Source of the DNA: JAWKWH01 sp963669415
Lineage (GTDB): Bacteria; Pseudomonadota; Alphaproteobacteria; Rhizobiales; Rhizobiaceae
DNA: 64,000 bases
Assembly: GCA_963669415.2 (NCBI GenBank)
Contig: CAXXPS010000003.1
Location: 806,001-870,000 of the forward strand
Direction: 5' to 3'
Notes under the pieces: model-generated
Told to the model about the DNA's origin: nothing
Databases searched by the model: none
The model's input: the letters and a program-made list of their open reading frames with translations, nothing else
Part shown: piece by piece, positions 1 through 9,252 of the stretch
How the letters are laid out: the number at the start of each line of letters is the position of its first letter
Position numbering within the stretch: position 1 is the stretch's first letter
Position numbers and translations under genes: made by a program

Positions 1-213
1 GACCAGTCGACGGCGGGAATCGACCGCCGCGGCATCAAGCACCGCCAGCCTCGGCCGGCGGTTGCGTCCGCCGGCGACAAAAGTACCGGACATGGCGCGC
101 CGAACGAGCCAGATAATGACAAACACCGCAATCAAACCGACTACAATATAGGTGGTCCACATTGCGGCCACGCCCAAGTCGGCGCCAAATATACTCTCGA
201 ACCATGATGCCAT
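1..213 (-). CDS. fliO: FliO-like flagellar biosynthesis protein (partial, 3' end outside window)
   Basis: The first 71 residues are present; the gene runs off the left edge. There is a short N-terminal segment, one membrane helix (about residues 20-38), then a basic stretch leading into RLAVLDAAAVDSRRRL. That last motif is what I recognise from the short FliO-like proteins of rhizobia, which sit in the flagellar type III export gate. The start ATG (213-211) is preceded on the minus strand by a GGGAGGAG Shine-Dalgarno sequence. The gene is divergent from cckA, with 272 bp between them that hold no other gene I can see. Identification rests on the motif and topology, so it is good but not certain. 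Confidence 0.7.
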   Translation of the reverse strand, partial: MASWFESIFGADLGVAAMWTTYIVVGLIAVFVIIWLVRRAMSGTFVAGGRNRRPRLAVLDAAAVDSRRRLV

Positions 214-485
214 GGCTGCTCCTCCCAGCCGCCCCGCAGTGTTGAAGTTTAGCCTGTAGTCGGGTTTTCCCGCAAGTGAGCAGCTCGAGCACTACTCCAA
301 GACGAAATCGCGGCCGTAATTCTGTTCGAGTAAGCTGGCAAACGCCATAATCGCCGATTTCCAAGACAAAGATGCGGAAATCGGCCCGCTAATTCCGGCT
401 GGGGACTTTTCCGAGCCAGGAGAATGTGATTCAACCTGTCAGCGGGCGATAGTCGACGTCCAAAGCGAATCACAGGCGGAGTTTG

Positions 486-3092
486 ATGGCGAGGCAGACT
501 GAGACCGAGTTCTACCCGGCGCCAATCGTTGAATACAACACCCGGCCGGGTGCGATCACGCGGCTGATTATTTTTGCTCTTGTCTTGATCTGTGCCGGCT
601 TTGCGTTCGCCCTGTTCAAGGAAAGGCTCGGCGATCCGTTCTTGCTCGGGCTTTTGGGTATTCTGGCAATGATCGGGGTCGGGTATCTGTTTGCTACGGC
701 GATCGGGTTCGTTCAATTCGCACCACGGGCGACTGGCGGTGATCTGGCCAAGCGGTTCGTCGATACCATGCTTCATGGGCTGGTTATATCCGACCCAAAG
801 GGCAGGGTGATCTATGCAAACCGCACCTGGGCGGAGATGACCGGAGCAAAGTCGGCTGTCGACACGAAAACCGTGGAAAATTTTCTTGGTTCGAATGAAG
901 AGGCGTCTTCCACCGTTCTGCGCCTGTCTTCGGCCCTACGTGACGGACAAGCGGCGGAAGGCGAATTCCGGTTGTCGCAAGGCCTGTTGCCCACCGATGA
1001 GGGCGGCGAACCTCGCTGGTACAGGGTGCGGGCGCGGATGTTTTCGACGCCAGATTATCGCCAGCCCCTGAATGCATGGCAGATCGCTGATATTTCCGAT
1101 GAGCGTGCGGAGCAGGAGCGTTATTTTCAGGATTTGCAGAAAGCCATCGACCACCTTGATCATGCGCCGGCAGGATTTTTTGCCGCTGATCCAAAAGGGC
1201 GCCTGACCTACGTGAATGCAACGCTGGCAGAGTGGCTCGGTGTCGATCTGGCGAAATTCCGGCCTGAATCCCTGACACTTTCGGAAGTCGTTGCCGGCGA
1301 CGGCATGGCGTTGATCAACTCGGTGAAAGTTGATCCGGGCACCACCCGCAACGCGGTGATCGATCTCGATCTTGCCACCACGTCAGGGGAGGTGTTGCCG
1401 GTTCGCTTCATGCACCGCGTGACGGCATCGCGCGACGGCGAACCAGGAGCATCCCGAACCATTGTTCTCAACCGTACGGTAGGTGAAGAATCATCCTCAG
1501 ATATTCGAGCCGCGGAAGTGCGCTTTACCCGCTTTTTCAATTCGACACCGATGGCAATTGCGGGGATTGACGGCGAGGGCCGGATTTTGCGGACCAACGC
1601 ACCGTTCATATCGTTGTTCTCCTCGGTTGTGGATCGCGACTCGATCGACAACCGTATCCGTCTCGACACCGTCATGCACGAGCGCGACAGACCCAGTTTC
1701 TATTCCGCGCTGGAAAAAGCCAAAGAACGGCAGGCCGATATTACCCCGATCGATACGGAATTGCCTGGCGAAAGCGAGCGCCACATGCGGTTTTACGTCA
1801 ATGCCATTGCTGATGATGGCCGTGACGGCGCCGAAGAGGCTGCGATCGTATACGCAGTGGAAACCACCGAGCAGAAAGCGCTCGAAAACCAGATGGCGCA
1901 AAGCCAGAAGATGCAGGCTGTGGGTCAATTGGCCGGCGGTATTGCCCATGATTTCAACAATGTGCTGACTGCCATAATCATGGCCTCGGATCTGCTGTTG
2001 ACCAACCATCGTCCGTCCGATCCTTCCTTCCCGGACATCATGAATATCAAGCAGAATGCCAACCGCGCGGCGTCGCTGGTTCGGCAATTGCTGGCGTTTT
2101 CACGCCGTCAGACCTTGCGGCCGGAAGTGCTGAATCTGACTGATGTACTCGCAGATTTGCGCATGTTGCTGACACGGCTTGCCGGGAACAACGTAAAGGT
2201 TAACATCGAACACGGGCGCGATCTGTGGGCGGTTCAGGCAGATCTCGGACAACTGGAGCAGGTCATTGTCAACCTGGTGGTCAATGCGCGAGACGCCATG
2301 CCCGATGGTGGTGATCTGACGATCAAAACGTCAAACTTGACGGAATCTGAGTGCGAACGATTCTCGAGCCACCGCGAATTGGCGGCCGCTGACTACGCGC
2401 TGATTGAAGTGGAAGACAATGGCACCGGCATCGCCCCGGAAACTGCCAAGAAAATATTTGAGCCATTCTTCACCACCAAGGATGTCGGCAAGGGCACGGG
2501 ACTTGGTCTGTCGATGGTCTATGGCATCATCAAACAGACTGGCGGGTTTATCTTCGTCGATTCCCAGGAGAATGTTGGCAGCACCTTCCGCATATTCCTT
2601 CCGAAATATGTCGAGGGCGCGGAGATCGTCGAAGAGGCAGAGGAGCCGGTAGCGGTCATTGGTAGCGACAAGCCGGTGACCCCGGTGAAAAAGGCACCGG
2701 AACCAGCGGCCCAGGACCTGTCAGGCTCAGCAACGGTACTTTTGGTTGAAGATGAGGATGCCGTGCGCATGGGTGGTGTACGCGCTTTGACTTCCCGCGG
2801 ATATACGGTGCACGAAGCATCATCCGGTGTCGAAGCCATGGAGATTTTCTCCGAGCAGGATGGCAATATCGACATTGTTGTGTCTGACGTGGTCATGCCT
2901 GAGATGGACGGGCCTACATTGTTGGGTGAGCTGCGCAAGGTTCAGCCCGACATCAAGTTTATCTTTGTCTCCGGCTATGCCGAGGATGCTTTTGCCAAAA
3001 ATCTCCCTGAGGAAGCCAAATTCGGCTTTCTGCCCAAGCCGTTCTCGCTCAAGCAACTCGCAACAGTCGTCAAGGAAGTGCTTGAAGAATGA
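486..3092 (+). CDS. cckA: CckA-type hybrid sensor histidine kinase
   Basis: Membrane-bound hybrid histidine kinase of about 868 residues. In order it has two membrane helices (about 25-75), PAS-type sensor modules (about 85-460), a dimerisation/phosphoacceptor helix with GGIAHDFNNVL (His488), a HATPase domain with N and G boxes (EDNGTGIAPE, GKGTGLGLSMV), and a C-terminal receiver with Asp801 in VSDVVMPEMDG. This is the CckA architecture. In alphaproteobacteria CckA feeds phosphate through ChpT to the cell-cycle regulator CtrA; that role is inferred from the family. A TTG codon lies directly before the chosen ATG; the ATG at 486 is better placed after GGAG (478-481). The stop overlaps the next start (ATGA). 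Confidence 0.9.
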   Translation: MARQTETEFYPAPIVEYNTRPGAITRLIIFALVLICAGFAFALFKERLGDPFLLGLLGILAMIGVGYLFATAIGFVQFAPRATGGDLAKRFVDTMLHGLVISDPKGRVIYANRTWAEMTGAKSAVDTKTVENFLGSNEEASSTVLRLSSALRDGQAAEGEFRLSQGLLPTDEGGEPRWYRVRARMFSTPDYRQPLNAWQIADISDERAEQERYFQDLQKAIDHLDHAPAGFFAADPKGRLTYVNATLAEWLGVDLAKFRPESLTLSEVVAGDGMALINSVKVDPGTTRNAVIDLDLATTSGEVLPVRFMHRVTASRDGEPGASRTIVLNRTVGEESSSDIRAAEVRFTRFFNSTPMAIAGIDGEGRILRTNAPFISLFSSVVDRDSIDNRIRLDTVMHERDRPSFYSALEKAKERQADITPIDTELPGESERHMRFYVNAIADDGRDGAEEAAIVYAVETTEQKALENQMAQSQKMQAVGQLAGGIAHDFNNVLTAIIMASDLLLTNHRPSDPSFPDIMNIKQNANRAASLVRQLLAFSRRQTLRPEVLNLTDVLADLRMLLTRLAGNNVKVNIEHGRDLWAVQADLGQLEQVIVNLVVNARDAMPDGGDLTIKTSNLTESECERFSSHRELAAADYALIEVEDNGTGIAPETAKKIFEPFFTTKDVGKGTGLGLSMVYGIIKQTGGFIFVDSQENVGSTFRIFLPKYVEGAEIVEEAEEPVAVIGSDKPVTPVKKAPEPAAQDLSGSATVLLVEDEDAVRMGGVRALTSRGYTVHEASSGVEAMEIFSEQDGNIDIVVSDVVMPEMDGPTLLGELRKVQPDIKFIFVSGYAEDAFAKNLPEEAKFGFLPKPFSLKQLATVVKEVLEE

Positions 3093-3979
3093 CGGCACGC
3101 CAATCCCGGCCGATCGATCACTGCGTCCTGCCGGTTGAAGACCTGAATGTTTCAAGTGCCAGGCTATCCTCGCTCGGATTTACAGTCGCGCCGCGTGCTG
3201 ATCACCCGTTCGGAACCGCAAACGCTTGCGTTTATTTCGCGGACAACAGTTACCTGGAGCCATTGGCGATTGTCGATGCGGATCTGGCGACCGCAACGTC
3301 GTTGAAACGAAACGTATTTGGTGTTCGTGACGCGGCATATCGATTTCGAAACGGCCCGGAGGGGTTTTCCGCACTGGTCATGGGCACGAAAAACGCAAAG
3401 TCTGATCACCGGCGTTTTGTTTTTTCCGGCATATCAGCAGGTCGGCAGCTGGTATTTTCGAGACCCTTTCAAATGCCGGACGGGTCTGCCGACGAAGCTT
3501 CCTTCAGGCTGGCGTTTGCCGCTGACCCGCGCAGTCCGGATGCATTCTTTTTTACCTGTGAGCGAACCAAGGTGCCAAACGTCGATCGTTCGCAGCTGGA
3601 AAACCACAAGAATGGGGTTGCAGGAATTTCGAAAGTAATCATGTCTGAGCCCTATCCGTCAGATTTCACATTCTTGTGCCAGGAATTGGCACGCAGCCGG
3701 AAAGTGGAGTTGAGGGACACGGGCATCGATGTGCAAGCGGCAAACGGGGTGCTTTGCGTTTTGGACGCCAAAGGCTGCAAAGAAGAGCTAGGCTTGGCCA
3801 TTGGCAAAGATCGGGGATTGAGATTAAGGGCAATTGTCTTTGATGTGCCTTCTCTGGAAGCAGTCGAAACTGTTCTGGAAACCGGTAACATTGGATACGA
3901 AATCCGCGCAGACCGGGTTGTCGTTCAGCCGGCTGCAGGGCAGGGCGCCATTTTTGCCTTTGAAGAGAGTTCGAAATGA
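3089..3979 (+). CDS. VOC-superfamily (glyoxalase-like domain) protein
   Basis: A 296-residue soluble protein that opens with IDHCVLPVEDL, the first beta strand and metal-ligand histidine pattern of vicinal-oxygen-chelate proteins. It looks like a glyoxalase-like domain followed by a second, more divergent VOC half. Substrate unknown. It is sandwiched between cckA and kdsA with 4-bp ATGA overlaps on both sides, so the three are probably one transcript with coupled translation. I see no link in chemistry to KDO synthesis or to CckA signalling. Family assignment is confident; any enzymatic role is open. Confidence 0.8.
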   Translation: MTARQSRPIDHCVLPVEDLNVSSARLSSLGFTVAPRADHPFGTANACVYFADNSYLEPLAIVDADLATATSLKRNVFGVRDAAYRFRNGPEGFSALVMGTKNAKSDHRRFVFSGISAGRQLVFSRPFQMPDGSADEASFRLAFAADPRSPDAFFFTCERTKVPNVDRSQLENHKNGVAGISKVIMSEPYPSDFTFLCQELARSRKVELRDTGIDVQAANGVLCVLDAKGCKEELGLAIGKDRGLRLRAIVFDVPSLEAVETVLETGNIGYEIRADRVVVQPAAGQGAIFAFEESSK

Positions 3980-4815
3980 CCGGACCCGACCGCTCGATAA
4001 ATCTTGGAAATGTGAATTTCGACAATCAAGGGAAGCTGTCCTTGATTGCCGGTCCCTGCGCAATGGAAAGTCGCCAGCACGCATTCGACATGGCGGGCCG
4101 ATTGAAGGAAATCTGCGCCAATATCGGTATCGGCCTTGTTTACAAGTCGAGCTTCGACAAGGCCAATCGCACTTCGCTCAATGCGGGCCGCGGGGTCGGC
4201 CTGGATCAGGCGTTAGAAATTTTTGCCGACCTGAATGGCGAGTTCGGTATTCCCACACTCACCGATGTTCATGCGCCCGAACAATGTGTGTTGGTTGCGC
4301 AAGTGGTCGATGTACTTCAGATCCCGGCATTCCTGTGCAGGCAGACGGATCTGTTGGTGGCAGCAGCGGCCACTGGCAAGGTGGTCAATGTCAAAAAGGG
4401 CCAGTTCCTGGCGCCTTGGGACATGGCAAATGTCGTCGCAAAGGTGACGGGTTCCGGGAATTCGAAGGTGATGGTCACAGAGCGGGGGGCGTCATTTGGC
4501 TACAATACCCTGGTCAGTGACATGCGATCGCTGCCGATTATGGCGGAGACAGGCGCACCTGTGATTTTCGATGCAACCCACTCTGTGCAGCAACCGGGAG
4601 GCAGGGGCGGTTCAACGGGTGGAGAACGCCGACATGTCGGCACCTTGGCGCGTGCGGCAGTTGCCGTGGGTGTTGCCGGTGTCTTTATTGAAACGCATCA
4701 AGATCCAGACAACGCCCCGTCAGACGGCCCCAACATGGTTCCGCTGAACGAGCTTCCGCAACTTCTCGAAACGCTGATAGCGCTCGATCGCGTGGTCAAA
4801 CCCGGAAACAGCTAA
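3976..4815 (+). CDS. kdsA: 3-deoxy-8-phosphooctulonate synthase (KDO-8-P synthase)
   Basis: Cytosolic enzyme of 279 residues that condenses phosphoenolpyruvate with arabinose 5-phosphate, the committed step to KDO in the lipopolysaccharide inner core. Signature stretches include IAGPCAMES near residue 25, YKSSFDKANRTS, FDATHSVQQPGG and a C-terminal IETHQDPDNAPSDGPN. The cysteine in GPCAMES occupies the place that is asparagine in the metal-independent E. coli enzyme, so this should be the metal-dependent class (family knowledge). The start overlaps the VOC gene stop by 4 bp. Confidence 0.95.
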   Translation: MTGPDRSINLGNVNFDNQGKLSLIAGPCAMESRQHAFDMAGRLKEICANIGIGLVYKSSFDKANRTSLNAGRGVGLDQALEIFADLNGEFGIPTLTDVHAPEQCVLVAQVVDVLQIPAFLCRQTDLLVAAAATGKVVNVKKGQFLAPWDMANVVAKVTGSGNSKVMVTERGASFGYNTLVSDMRSLPIMAETGAPVIFDATHSVQQPGGRGGSTGGERRHVGTLARAAVAVGVAGVFIETHQDPDNAPSDGPNMVPLNELPQLLETLIALDRVVKPGNS

Positions 4816-4822
4816 CCTGACC

Positions 4823-4870
4823 AAAAAAAACAACACCGCCGGCAGCCGTTTTGTACAGATACCGGCGGTG
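4823..4870 (-). terminator. Intrinsic terminator of the small lipoprotein gene
   Basis: A perfect 9-bp stem, CACCGCCGG (4834-4842) with CCGGCGGTG (4862-4870), encloses a 19-nt loop. Read on the minus strand it is followed by eight T residues (plus-strand A run 4823-4830). It lies downstream of the minus-strand lipoprotein gene and also separates it from the converging kdsA. Confidence 0.8.
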
Positions 4871-4906
4871 CAGGCAGGACGATCCCAGTCCCTAACCGAC
4901 AAACAG

Positions 4907-5032
4907 CTATTGCGATGTCACTCCGTAATTCAATGGAGCGACTGAATCATTTTGCTGTGTTTCATCGCTGCACGATGTCATCAACGCCGCCGCGATCAGC
5001 ATCAAACTCAAAAGTCCACTCAGATTTGTCAT
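4907..5032 (-). CDS. Small predicted lipoprotein (41 aa)
   Basis: Short gene read directly from the sequence. The ATG at 5032 is preceded by GGAG with good spacing; 41 codons end at TAG (4909-4907). The product starts MTNLSGLLSLMLIAAALM and then TSC, a hydrophobic signal followed by a plausible lipobox cysteine at residue 21. The mature part is a 20-residue acidic/polar tail. It would be exported and lipid-anchored. The terminator at 4823-4870 sits just downstream, which supports a real single-gene transcript. It resembles entericidin-size lipoproteins in layout only; function unknown. Confidence 0.65.
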   Translation of the reverse strand: MTNLSGLLSLMLIAAALMTSCSDETQQNDSVAPLNYGVTSQ

Positions 5033-5174
5033 GGCGAAACTCCGTCAAGGTTTCGCCCTCCCACCTGTTATCGATTCTGGTTAGATGATATCCCTCGTCG
5101 ATCAAATGTGCATGTCACGTTTGTTGACAGTGCTTGTCATAATGGGAAGCGAATGGGGACATTGCGGAGGAACG

Positions 5175-6161
5175 ATGAGCGAAAAAGAGTTTCCCGTCTT
5201 CGATCTCGAAACGTTTGAAAGCGCGGATGCCGCGCAACAATTGGCTCTGGCCGCGCAAGTTGACGAGATCTGCCGTGCAACCGGGTTTCTCGCAATATCC
5301 GATCACGGAGTGGACAAGACCGTAATAGACGGGATCTGGGCCGCAACAAGGGCATTTTTTGACCTTGATACGGAGACAAAAGACCGCGTGCGTGCGCCTT
5401 ATCCCGGTTACCCATATGGCTATCTTGGGCCCGGTTCCGAGGCGCTGGCCAAGTCGAAGAATGTCGATACGCCGCCTGACTTGAAGGAAAGTTTCAATGG
5501 CGGACCGCTTTCGACACCGCCGGGTCTTGATGACGAGGAAGCATTGTCCTTCTGCTACGCGAAGACAATCTGGCCGCAGCGACCCGGGGATTTTCGTAAC
5601 GCCTGGGAAGCCTATTATCGCGAGATGGAGGATTTGGCGGCCAGGATCATGCGGGTATTCGCTTTGGCATTGGACCTGCCGGCGGATTATTTCGCTTCAT
5701 ACATCGATCAGCCGATCAGCGCATTGCGCGCACTCAATTACCCTCATCAAGAAGGCGATATCGCAAAACCCGGCCAACTGCGTGCCGGTGCGCACAGCGA
5801 CTATGGCAGTCTGACCATTTTGCTGCCTGAGCCTGAAACCGCAGGTCTCCAGATATTCTCTCCGTCTGGCAAATGGACGGATGTTCCACCGATTAAGGAC
5901 GCGTTTGTGATCAACATCGGAGACCTGATGGCGCGTTGGACGAATGACCGCTGGGTGTCGACATTGCACAGGGTGGTCAATCCAACAGGAGCTTCGGCTG
6001 CCTCGAACCGGCGTCAATCGCTGGCATTCTTTCATCAGCCAAACTGGTTTGCCAAAATTTCGTGCCTTGAGAGTTGTTTGAATGCCGGAGAGGCGCCGAA
6101 ATACGATGCCGTTTTGTCCGGGCCCTATTTGATGGACAAATTCCGATCAACTGTGTCGTGA
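5175..6161 (+). CDS. Isopenicillin N synthase-like 2-oxoglutarate/Fe(II) oxygenase
   Basis: A 328-residue non-heme iron oxygenase with the DIOX_N + 2OG-FeII_Oxy arrangement. Iron ligands are visible as H207 and D209 (in AHSDYGSLT) and H265 (in STLHRVVNP). The 2-oxoglutarate-binding R280-x-S282 follows in RRQSLAFF. Substrate cannot be read from sequence. The open frame extends upstream to 5085, but the ATG at 5175 follows GGAGG at 5166-5170 and begins the typical FPVFDLETF N-terminus, so the shorter form is chosen. It stands alone between the lipoprotein gene and eno. Confidence 0.88.
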   Translation: MSEKEFPVFDLETFESADAAQQLALAAQVDEICRATGFLAISDHGVDKTVIDGIWAATRAFFDLDTETKDRVRAPYPGYPYGYLGPGSEALAKSKNVDTPPDLKESFNGGPLSTPPGLDDEEALSFCYAKTIWPQRPGDFRNAWEAYYREMEDLAARIMRVFALALDLPADYFASYIDQPISALRALNYPHQEGDIAKPGQLRAGAHSDYGSLTILLPEPETAGLQIFSPSGKWTDVPPIKDAFVINIGDLMARWTNDRWVSTLHRVVNPTGASAASNRRQSLAFFHQPNWFAKISCLESCLNAGEAPKYDAVLSGPYLMDKFRSTVS

Positions 6162-6314
6162 GCCTGCATTTTTGCAAAACTCCATAAAATCACTGCTCGT
6201 TTGCGCCCATATGCCGCGTGATCGAACCGCCAAATGGTGGGTGTCTCACGTTGCGTTTTCAGCGACATTGGATAAGACGGCAGCAACTTCCCGCATTTTC
6301 TCCGGAGATCTTCC

Positions 6315-7589
6315 ATGACCGCAATCATCGATATCATTGGACGCGAGATACTTGATAGCCGGGGCAACCCGACCGTCGAGGTCGATGTCCACCTTGAAGA
6401 TGGGTCATTTGGCCGTGCTGCCGTGCCTTCGGGTGCTTCAACCGGGGCGCATGAGGCGGTCGAACTGCGTGATGGCGGGCCGCGCTATCTGGGCAAAGGG
6501 GTTAGGCAGGCTGTCGATGCGGTAAATGGCGAGTTGTTCGACGCGGTCGGCGGAATGGATGCTGAGGAGCAGGTGCGTATCGACAAGTTGATGATCGAGC
6601 TTGATGGTACGCCAAACAAGAAGCGGCTTGGCGCCAATGCGATCCTCGGTGTGTCACTGGCTGTTGCCAAGGCGGCGGCTGCGGCAACCGGACTACCGTT
6701 GCATCGTTATGTCGGCGGCGCGAATGCGCATCTGCTGCCGGTGCCGATGATGAACATTATCAATGGTGGTGCGCATGCGGACAACCCGATCGACATTCAG
6801 GAATTCATGATCATGCCGGTCGGTGCGGAATCGATCGCTGACGCTGTGCGCATTGGTGCGGAGGTGTTCCACACGCTGAAAGGCGGCCTGAAGGAAGCCG
6901 GTCACAACACCAATGTGGGGGACGAAGGCGGTTTTGCACCCAACATTGAAAGTGCAACTGCCGCGCTGGACTTCATCATGCAGTCGATTGAGCGAGCCGG
7001 TTATAAGCCGGGCGACGATGTGGCCATCGCGCTCGATTGTGCGGCGACAGAGTTCTACAAGGATGGAAACTATGTCTACGCAGGCGAGGGCGTGACCCGC
7101 GATGGCGATGCCCAGGCGAAGTATCTGGCGCAGCTTTCGTCTGACTACCCGATCCTGTCGATTGAAGATGGTATGTCGGAAGACGACTGGGACGGCTGGA
7201 AGGCTTTGACCGATCTCATCGGTGACAAGGTTCAACTGGTCGGTGATGACCTGTTTGTCACCAACTCGGCACGGCTGCGCGATGGCATCCGCATGGGCGC
7301 GGCCAACTCAATTTTGGTCAAGGTCAACCAAATCGGTACGCTGACCGAAACGCTTGATGCTGTGGAGACAGCGCATAAGGCCGGTTACACCGCGGTGATG
7401 TCACATCGTTCGGGTGAGACCGAGGATTCGACCATTGCCGGGCTGGCAGTGGCGACCAATTGCGGACAGATCAAAACCGGTTCGCTGGCGCGCTCTGACC
7501 GGCTTGCCAAATACAATCAGCTCATTCGCATCGAAGAACAGCTTGGCGGGCAAGCCGCTTATGCGGGCAGGGCAGCTTTGAAGGGTTGA
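6315..7589 (+). CDS. eno: Enolase (phosphopyruvate hydratase)
   Basis: A 424-residue glycolytic enzyme converting 2-phosphoglycerate to phosphoenolpyruvate; standard length. Hallmarks are REILDSRGNPTVEVDV at the N-terminus, NGGAHADNPIDIQEFM, the metal-binding DDLFVTN and the catalytic lysine/histidine region VKVNQIGTLTET...SHRSGETED. It lies downstream of kdsA and upstream of the ftsB-like gene, an order familiar from rhizobia. Confidence 0.98.
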   Translation: MTAIIDIIGREILDSRGNPTVEVDVHLEDGSFGRAAVPSGASTGAHEAVELRDGGPRYLGKGVRQAVDAVNGELFDAVGGMDAEEQVRIDKLMIELDGTPNKKRLGANAILGVSLAVAKAAAAATGLPLHRYVGGANAHLLPVPMMNIINGGAHADNPIDIQEFMIMPVGAESIADAVRIGAEVFHTLKGGLKEAGHNTNVGDEGGFAPNIESATAALDFIMQSIERAGYKPGDDVAIALDCAATEFYKDGNYVYAGEGVTRDGDAQAKYLAQLSSDYPILSIEDGMSEDDWDGWKALTDLIGDKVQLVGDDLFVTNSARLRDGIRMGAANSILVKVNQIGTLTETLDAVETAHKAGYTAVMSHRSGETEDSTIAGLAVATNCGQIKTGSLARSDRLAKYNQLIRIEEQLGGQAAYAGRAALKG

Positions 7590-7688
7590 AGTGCCAGCGC
7601 AGAAACGAGCGTGAATTTGGGCCTCACGGCTGATTGTAACCGGGTGTTAAACATAAACAGGTGATAAGCTTGGCAGGAGAAATCAGCC

Positions 7689-8018
7689 ATGTGGACCCGC
7701 CAATACAAAAAGAGAAATACCGGCCGGTTCATCGTCCCAGCCTTGTGTGCGGCATTTCTCGCCTATTTCGGCTTTCATGCCTTCCAGGGCGACTACGGCA
7801 TCTACTCAAAATACCGGCTTGAAAAACAAACCGTTGAACTGCAGGCGGAATTTGCCGAGCTCAAGCAGTATCGGAATTCGCTGGAACAGCGTGTCCGAAT
7901 GCTCCATGACGGCACCCTCGACAAAGACATGCTCGACGAGCAGGCGCGCAAATCGTTGAATCTCACCAAGTCGGATGAGGTCGTCATCATGCGGCCATTG
8001 CAAAACGATGTGAATTAA
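7689..8018 (+). CDS. FtsB/DivIC-like septum formation initiator protein
   Basis: A 109-residue bitopic membrane protein: basic N-terminus, one membrane helix (about residues 17-36), then a coiled coil (about 45-75) and a conserved LDEQARKSLNL region near the C-terminus. This is the topology of FtsB/DivIC proteins of the divisome FtsQLB complex. Its place right after eno matches the ftsB neighbourhood of many proteobacteria. Symbol withheld because alphaproteobacterial members are divergent. Confidence 0.85.
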   Translation: MWTRQYKKRNTGRFIVPALCAAFLAYFGFHAFQGDYGIYSKYRLEKQTVELQAEFAELKQYRNSLEQRVRMLHDGTLDKDMLDEQARKSLNLTKSDEVVIMRPLQNDVN

Positions 8019-8034
8019 CTGAAATCCAGTTAAT
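8014..8034. repeat. 8-bp inverted repeat overlapping the ftsB-like stop codon
   Basis: ATTAACTG (8014-8021) and CAGTTAAT (8027-8034) form a perfect short hairpin with a 5-nt loop. There is no T tract, so it is at best a weak or factor-assisted terminator between the ftsB-like gene and pdhA; it could also be an operator. Confidence 0.35.
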
Positions 8035-8198
8035 ACTCAAAGAAATCAATCATTAGAACAATTTACGTGCATATCAGCTATGCCTAAACACCTGTAGGCA
8101 GGCTTGCGCATCCATGTTACGTGAGGTCAATGTATCGCGAAGTCAGAATTGTGACTTCGCGATCAGTTGAATTGCATCCGTGCACAGGGAGTGAGCGT

Positions 8199-9239
8199 AT
8201 GGCAGCTGCGGCCAAAAAAACCACCGCCAGAAAATCCAAATCATCTTCTCCGGCAACGCCGAAGACACCAAAACCTGTCGAGTATGACAAGGATCAGGAA
8301 CTGTCCGCCTATCGCGACATGCTGCTGATCAGGCGGTTTGAAGAAAAAGCCGGCCAGTTATACGGAATGGGCTTCATCGGCGGTTTTTGTCACCTGTATA
8401 TTGGACAAGAGGCCGTGGTCACCGGAATGCAACGCGCATTGATTGAAGGCGACCAGCTGATCACTGGCTATCGCGATCATGGACACATGCTTTCCTGCGG
8501 CATGAGCCCGCGCGGCGTGATGGCCGAACTGACAGGGCGTCGTGGTGGCCTGTCAAAAGGCAAGGGCGGCTCCATGCACATGTTCTCCAAGGAAAAAAAT
8601 TTTTACGGCGGACACGGCATTGTTGGTGCTCAAGTGCCGTTGGGTACTGGCTTGGCTTTCGCCAACAAATACCGCGGCAACAATAATATCTCGACCGCCT
8701 ATTTTGGTGACGGCGCATCGAACCAGGGTCAGGTCTATGAAAGCTTTAACATGGCTTCGCTGTGGAAGCTGCCCGTTGTCTATGTGATCGAGAACAACCG
8801 CTACGCCATGGGCACATCAACGGTGCGTTCCTCGGCTGAAACGGATTTCTCCCATCGAGGCCTTTCATTCAAGATTCCCGGTATTCAGGTCGATGGCATG
8901 GATGTTCGCGCGGTGCACGCAGCGGCAGATCTCGCATCAGACTGGTGCCGCGGCGGCAACGGTCCGATCATTCTGGAAATGATGACCTACCGCTATCGGG
9001 GTCATTCGATGTCCGATCCGGCCAAATACCGCACCAAGGAAGAGGTGCAAAAAATGCGCGCCGAGCAGGACCCGATCGAGCAGGTGAAGCAGCGCGTGCT
9101 GGACAAAAAATGGGCAAATGAAGACGAGTTGAAAGCGATCGACAAGGAAGTTCGGGACATCGTTGCCGATGCCGCCGAGTTCGCTCAGTCCGATCCTGAG
9201 CCGGATGTCTCCGAGCTCTATACGGATATTCTGATTTAA
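8199..9239 (+). CDS. pdhA: Pyruvate dehydrogenase E1 component, alpha subunit
   Basis: A 346-residue thiamine-diphosphate enzyme subunit that, with PdhB, decarboxylates pyruvate and reductively acetylates the E2 lipoyl group. It carries the ThDP/Mg motif GDGASNQGQVYESFN...ENN and the YRYRGHSMSDPAKYR phosphorylation-loop region conserved in E1 alpha. The N-terminal 40 residues are Ala/Lys/Ser/Pro-rich and probably flexible. The ATG at 8199 is preceded by GGGAG (8187-8191), so I prefer it over the longer frame from 8121. It heads pdhABC with a 13-bp gap to pdhB. Confidence 0.95.
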   Translation: MAAAAKKTTARKSKSSSPATPKTPKPVEYDKDQELSAYRDMLLIRRFEEKAGQLYGMGFIGGFCHLYIGQEAVVTGMQRALIEGDQLITGYRDHGHMLSCGMSPRGVMAELTGRRGGLSKGKGGSMHMFSKEKNFYGGHGIVGAQVPLGTGLAFANKYRGNNNISTAYFGDGASNQGQVYESFNMASLWKLPVVYVIENNRYAMGTSTVRSSAETDFSHRGLSFKIPGIQVDGMDVRAVHAAADLASDWCRGGNGPIILEMMTYRYRGHSMSDPAKYRTKEEVQKMRAEQDPIEQVKQRVLDKKWANEDELKAIDKEVRDIVADAAEFAQSDPEPDVSELYTDILI

Positions 9240-9252
9240 GGGAGGGACGAAA

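Noticed and set aside
5123..5145. TTGACA followed by TAATGG upstream of the oxygenase gene
   Set aside because: The spacing between the boxes is only 10 bp, too short for a sigma70 promoter.
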